From positions 96,309,811 to 96,373,810 of the forward strand of contig CM047806.1 in the NCBI GenBank assembly GCA_026214975.1: a stretch of 64,000 nucleotides of DNA, written 5' to 3'. Positions 59,990 through 64,000 of the stretch are shown here, one piece after another. Source of the stretch: Gentiana macrophylla. Taxonomy: Eukaryota; Streptophyta; Magnoliopsida; Gentianales; Gentianaceae. The translations under genes and the position numbers were made by a program. The notes beneath the pieces were generated by a model. That model saw nothing but the letters and a program-made list of their open reading frames with translations. It was not told where the DNA came from and did not search any database. Position 1 is the stretch's first letter; each line of letters starts with the position of its first letter.

Positions 59990-61441
59990 TGATAAGTTCC
60001 TAAAAAGTCGAATAATTCTAGATGTTTTGGACTCAATTTGGTGTCGTGTGTTATTATTTTGTGATGTTTTCATCGGTTTTGGGCTAGATTACTGCGGATG
60101 ATTGAATTATTGCAGGATGATTCGAGATTGAAAGAAAAAGACCAAAAAACGGAGCTAAAGTGGAAGAATTCAAAAACCAGTCTCTGTCACACCTAGGGTG
60201 TGACGGTTTCCAGAAATCTGCTCCTGGCCAACGAAATGTTCTGATTGGTCGAAACATTCACCAACGTGATTTCTAGTATATTGGCGTGTTTTTCAATGCA
60301 AAAGAAGAGCCCACACACTAGAAGAGTCCAAGATTGATAGATATTTGATTTTTGAGATTTCCTTGATTAAATTAATTATGGAAACTTATATTTATGATGT
60401 AATTATCCCTTTTATACTCCCCTAAGTCGTACAAATCATCATTCACGCATTTTTCATCAGATTTTGGGCGACTATCTTTCTCTCTTCATCATCATCTTCT
60501 CCCATCCCCAAGAACAAGGATTTTATGTTTTAAGAATTCAAGAACGAAGCTTTTTCGAGGTTTGATTATTTATACAATACTTTGACGGTTTCTCTCTATC
60601 TCTTTTCTCCTTTATTCTATTTATTTAATTTTCTTGTCAAAGTATGAATTATATGGTTGAATCTTGGAATCTTGATATGTTACGAGAGTAAATATTAGTT
60701 TCTTGGATTAGGAAAAGGCCGTCGATGATTATATAGTTTTAAAGATACAATATTTTCATTGATAAAGGATTTTCGTCATGTTTATGAATTTGATCTTGTA
60801 TGCTTATTCATGTATTTTTCCGGAAATAATATCTCGAAGGAGTGAATGGCCGTAGGATTGCATGAGAAACTTCATTCGATTAATTGATGACAGAAAAAGT
60901 ATTAATTAATATCACCAAGAAACCAAGATCAAATCTTTAGGGATTTCTTCAATGAAAATTAGGTTATACCTAAAGTGGCCCATAATTATGGTATTTCAAT
61001 GCATCTAATTTTATTCTTCATTGTAGGAAACTAAATGTAGGATAAAACTAGGTAGAATCACGATAATAGTTCGAAAGAATGTTTACGTGTAATATTTGAT
61101 AATTGGTCTTCATAAATGGAAGATTCATATTGATAGAAAGATTGTTGAAATTCGGTGTAGACAACGCCGTGGTGGATCCGAAATCCAAGAAATGCCTCTA
61201 AACCTTGAATCCTATTACCTAAATCTTGAAGTTCTTGGCTATTAATTAGATTTTCTTTATTTTCTTTAATTTTAGGATTTTAAGATAAAAACCTCCAAGA
61301 TTTTGATTTGTCTAGCTAATAAAAATCAGGAATTGTTTGGTGATTGACTACAAGTCCCTGTGGGATCGACATCCTAAGTACTACTCGATAAGCCATGCGC
61401 TTGCGGTAGGATTTAGTGATTATATTGAAAATCACACATCA
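59990..61441 (+). repeat. 5' LTR of an Athila-like Gypsy element
   Basis: It starts TGATAAGTTCC, includes the conserved GTCCCTGTGGGATCGACAT (about 61352) and ends CACACATCA just before the PBS. The length is 1452 bp. The partner LTR is beyond the window, so the ends rest on TG/CA and PBS position only. An inverted motif GTCACACCTAGGGTGTGAC lies at 60186-60204. Confidence 0.8.
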
Positions 61442-61448
61442 AGTTTTC

Positions 61449-61466
61449 TGGCGCCGTTGCCGGGGA
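61449..61466 (+). other. Primer binding site TGGCGCCGTTGCCGGGGA
   Basis: It is the classic PBS of Athila/Tat elements, 7 bp after the LTR end. It fixes the direction and 5' boundary of the internal region. Confidence 0.92.
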
Positions 61467-61615
61467 CTTCGGTGTCAACATCGAACCCGTTCTAGATTTT
61501 GTTAGACTAGATTTTCTTTTTCTCCTCACCATAGAAAGAAACACCTTGCTAAGGTGAGGACTTTTTGCTTTTGATTTTTTCATTTCTTGGGCAGGAAGTT
61601 GAAGTGCCAATCTTG

Positions 61616-62638
61616 ATGGATTCATTTTTCTCCGGATTTGATGTTAATGTGCCATCGAATGATGAGAGGACGTATGGATATGGGTTTAATCAGCTTCAAG
61701 TGAGATGTTCGTATTGTGGCGGAAAACATCGTGAGGCTCAGTGCAATGGAGGTTATTTATCCCACCAATTGAATACCTATGACAATGCACCAACATACAA
61801 TGGCGGGATGAGTAACTATCCTTATTCTCTGTGGGGTCAAGATCAAAGCAATTGGCGACAAGAACCATTCCCTCAATCAGAACTTGAGTCTAGGCTTGAG
61901 GTTATAACGGAGAGTCCCATTCAAGAATGGGAACAATTCAAAGAAACATCGAATGATTCACACCCCATTTCTTCTACTAATAAGAGAGAGCTAACAATTG
62001 GAGAATTGATTGCACGAAATCGCCATGTTATTGAAGAGACTGAAAAGGATAAGCATATGATGGAGATTCAAGACCTTAATGCCATCCTTGAAAGTTGTGG
62101 GGATGAAATATACTATGATCCTTATGAAATCCCACAATGTCTTGATATGAATGTTTTCAGTGATTCTTTCTCAAAGATTGCGGAGTGTTTGGGCCTTTGT
62201 ATTAACAAGAGTGGAGCCACATGGAAATTCGAACCATCTTCACAAGATAATGGTGCAATAATTCCGAATTCAACATTGATGAGCCAAGAAGAGGATGAAA
62301 AGGGAGGTAACATTACGGTGCTTGACTCTAATTTATTTGATAATGTTAGTTATCCTTCCTTGAATAACGATGTTGAATTTCTTGATGTTGAGCATATCGA
62401 GTATATTGATGTTGCACCTCTAATAGTCCATAACTCTCTAAGATTTGTCATGAGCATTGATAAAGAGATTAATAAATTGTTAGGAGGCACTTCATTCGTT
62501 GGAGCTAAAATGATTAATCACTTTTTTAGAAGACATTATTATAGGCTCCCAATGCTATATCTGAAATTCCTTGTTAATATCCTTGATATGTGGAGGAAAA
62601 TGCAGAGGGATGCCCTTATTTGGTTTAGTCCTCCTTGA
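61616..62638 (+). CDS. ORF of a non-autonomous Athila-like element, with a zinc knuckle
   Basis: An open frame of about 340 codons begins 150 bp after the PBS, at the first gag place of the element. An upstream ATG at 61565 would add 17 residues; 61616 (MDSFFSGFDVN) is the more likely start. Visible: one CCHC-type knuckle C-SYCGGKHREAQ-C near residue 35, a Tyr/Asn/Gly-rich stretch, a helical segment (ELTIGELIARNRHVIEETEK) and an acidic C-terminal half. No gag core, protease, RT or integrase is seen here or in the following 1.3 kb, so the element looks non-autonomous (LARD-like). The knuckle suggests nucleic-acid binding; the function is not known. The frame has no stops, so the insertion may be fairly recent. 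Confidence 0.7.
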   Translation: MDSFFSGFDVNVPSNDERTYGYGFNQLQVRCSYCGGKHREAQCNGGYLSHQLNTYDNAPTYNGGMSNYPYSLWGQDQSNWRQEPFPQSELESRLEVITESPIQEWEQFKETSNDSHPISSTNKRELTIGELIARNRHVIEETEKDKHMMEIQDLNAILESCGDEIYYDPYEIPQCLDMNVFSDSFSKIAECLGLCINKSGATWKFEPSSQDNGAIIPNSTLMSQEEDEKGGNITVLDSNLFDNVSYPSLNNDVEFLDVEHIEYIDVAPLIVHNSLRFVMSIDKEINKLLGGTSFVGAKMINHFFRRHYYRLPMLYLKFLVNILDMWRKMQRDALIWFSPP

Positions 62639-64000
62639 CAATGATGTTTAAAGATAGTCGAACTGAAGACTATAAATTCAGAATGTGTTTTTTGTTTTTT
62701 ATTTTTTATTTTTACTTGTTTAATGAATAAATAAAGGAAGAGAGTTGCCTTCTCGGTCCTTTGGTCTTGGTTTGTTTTGTTTTTATGTCTGTTTTGCAGA
62801 GAGAAAGATGTGCACGAGTGGTATTTAAAGGTCATCGCATGCGGAGGAAAAAAAGAAAAAAAGTCTTGAAGGATGAAAATAACACCTATGATGCGGTTAA
62901 GGAAAATGAGTGTGATATTGGAAAAATAAAATAGAAAAAACAGCCCTTGTCACACCCATGGTGTGATGGAGACTGTTTTTCTAAAAAAAAAATTTAAAAA
63001 AAAAAAAAAACAAAAGGAAAATCCCGGTGACTTTGCCGCCAAGGAGAGGACCACCACACAATTTTGGTGACTTCGTCGGCGGTCCGATTAAGGGCTAAAA
63101 GATGATTCTTCCGGACTACGATATTCAAAGCGTTATATATGCACACAAGGAGCCCGCCCGTTGCATGTGAGTTTTCTTTTCCCTCCACTGTTTTAATTTA
63201 ATCACATTGGGGACAATGCAACCTTTAAGTGTGAGGAAGCGACACTTGTGAAAATCTTTCTTCTATGCAATTTACAGTCTTAGTCATTGTCAGGCGAGTC
63301 AGTTGTGTCGTTTTGTCTTGATGGTTTTGATGATCACACATAGCTACTTTAGATGAATTTTGCAATGCATGAAAATTGATATCGTTTGTTCTGACAAGAA
63401 AAATGCATGACATGGAGTGAAAAATCTTTTTTAAAATATCATGTTTAAAAGTGCCATTATTTTCTTTAGGAAACAATAGAGCCCGAGTGAATAGACAAAA
63501 TTGACCCGGTGAGATATTATTCCAGCCTTATGACTGACCACTTCAGTCTCACCCTAAATTTGTGCGTATTTTCTCTTCCTTGGATTTGTTCCTTTAGAAC
63601 TTGTGTTGAGTCTTGTTGATGTTACTTTGGTATGTGCAAACACATGGAAATGATTGAGGCATTCGTTTTTATACCTTCCACCACATTATATACTTTATAC
63701 CTTTCGAACCTTTATTACACCTTTTTCCCACTTTACCTTACTTCACTACACCATACATTGAACAACCCGAAAAAGAGGTAGCCCAAATCCTTTCACCCAA
63801 CCTTAGGACTAACTGGGGCACGTGGCTATCAAATTTCTTGTACTTAGTATGTAATGATCAAGCTCGGGAGAAATCCATATTGTTACCATTTGTCTGTTTC
63901 TTAGTTTGAAAAAAAAATGACAAAAAAGAAAAAAAAGAAAAGAAAAAAAGAGAAAAAAATCAATAAAGGAGGCAATAAAAAAAAAAAAAAAAAACCTCCT
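62639..64000 (+). other. Non-coding internal region of the Athila-like element
   Basis: No gene is seen. It contains CACATTGGGGACAATGCAAC (63205), a conserved landmark of such elements, and GTCACACCCATGGTGTGATG (62949), which echoes the inverted motif in the LTR at 60186. 63909-63995 is a long A/G-rich tract ending in poly-A; the element continues past the window. Confidence 0.65.

Overview
This is nuclear DNA of a flowering plant, very probably a eudicot. It is AT-rich, its genes have GT-AG introns, and most of it is plant transposons: LTR retrotransposons of several lineages, a MULE, MITE-like elements, TRIMs and a SINE-like tract. I see one clearly functional host gene. It is a minus-strand VPS9-domain Rab5 GEF (VPS9A ortholog) with five coding exons between 27814 and 44403, which join in frame to 460 residues. 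Its second intron has grown to about 12.2 kb through nested Ty1/Copia insertions.

Layout. 1-11.6 kb looks like a large MULE-type region: a decayed mudrA-like transposase (+, 172-4972) split by a solo LTR, two minisatellite arrays (5.5-6.3 kb), a small GRF-zinc-finger-like gene (+, 6.7-8.3 kb), and a decayed DUF1985/Ulp1-like cysteine protease gene (-, 8.8-11.6 kb). 11.7-27.4 kb is layered repeats: solo LTRs with exact 5-bp target-site duplications (TSDs) at 11740-14285 and 24506-26705, an older interrupted LTR at 17.5-19.2 kb, an AACCGAAC-rich MITE, a Copia fossil, TRIM copies, and a local tandem repeat broken by two insertions. 27.8-44.4 kb is VPS9A with three Copia elements in intron 2; the one at 36933-41923 is nearly complete.

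45.6-57.2 kb is a complete but decayed Ty3/Gypsy element of the Tat clade, on the minus strand. It has 458-bp LTRs, AGTCA TSDs, a PBS, a PPT, gag-PR-RT-RH-aRH-INT, a spliced antisense ORF on the plus strand, and a 97-bp tandem array between INT and that ORF. A second solo LTR of the same family as the one in the MULE lies inside its protease. 57.3-59.8 kb holds a DUF4283/zinc-knuckle retroelement remnant, a complete TRIM (CTAAC TSD) with an extra tandem LTR, and a foldback element. 60-64 kb is the 5' part of an Athila-like, apparently non-autonomous LTR element that runs off the window.

How it fits together. The insertions give a relative order. The AGTCA Gypsy landed near the 5' side of VPS9A and later received a solo LTR; the MULE received a sister copy in the opposite orientation. 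I found no new defence or metabolic system. The least ordinary features are the spliced antisense ORF with its satellite-like array in the Tat element, the transposase/Ulp1-like pair, and the inflated VPS9A intron.
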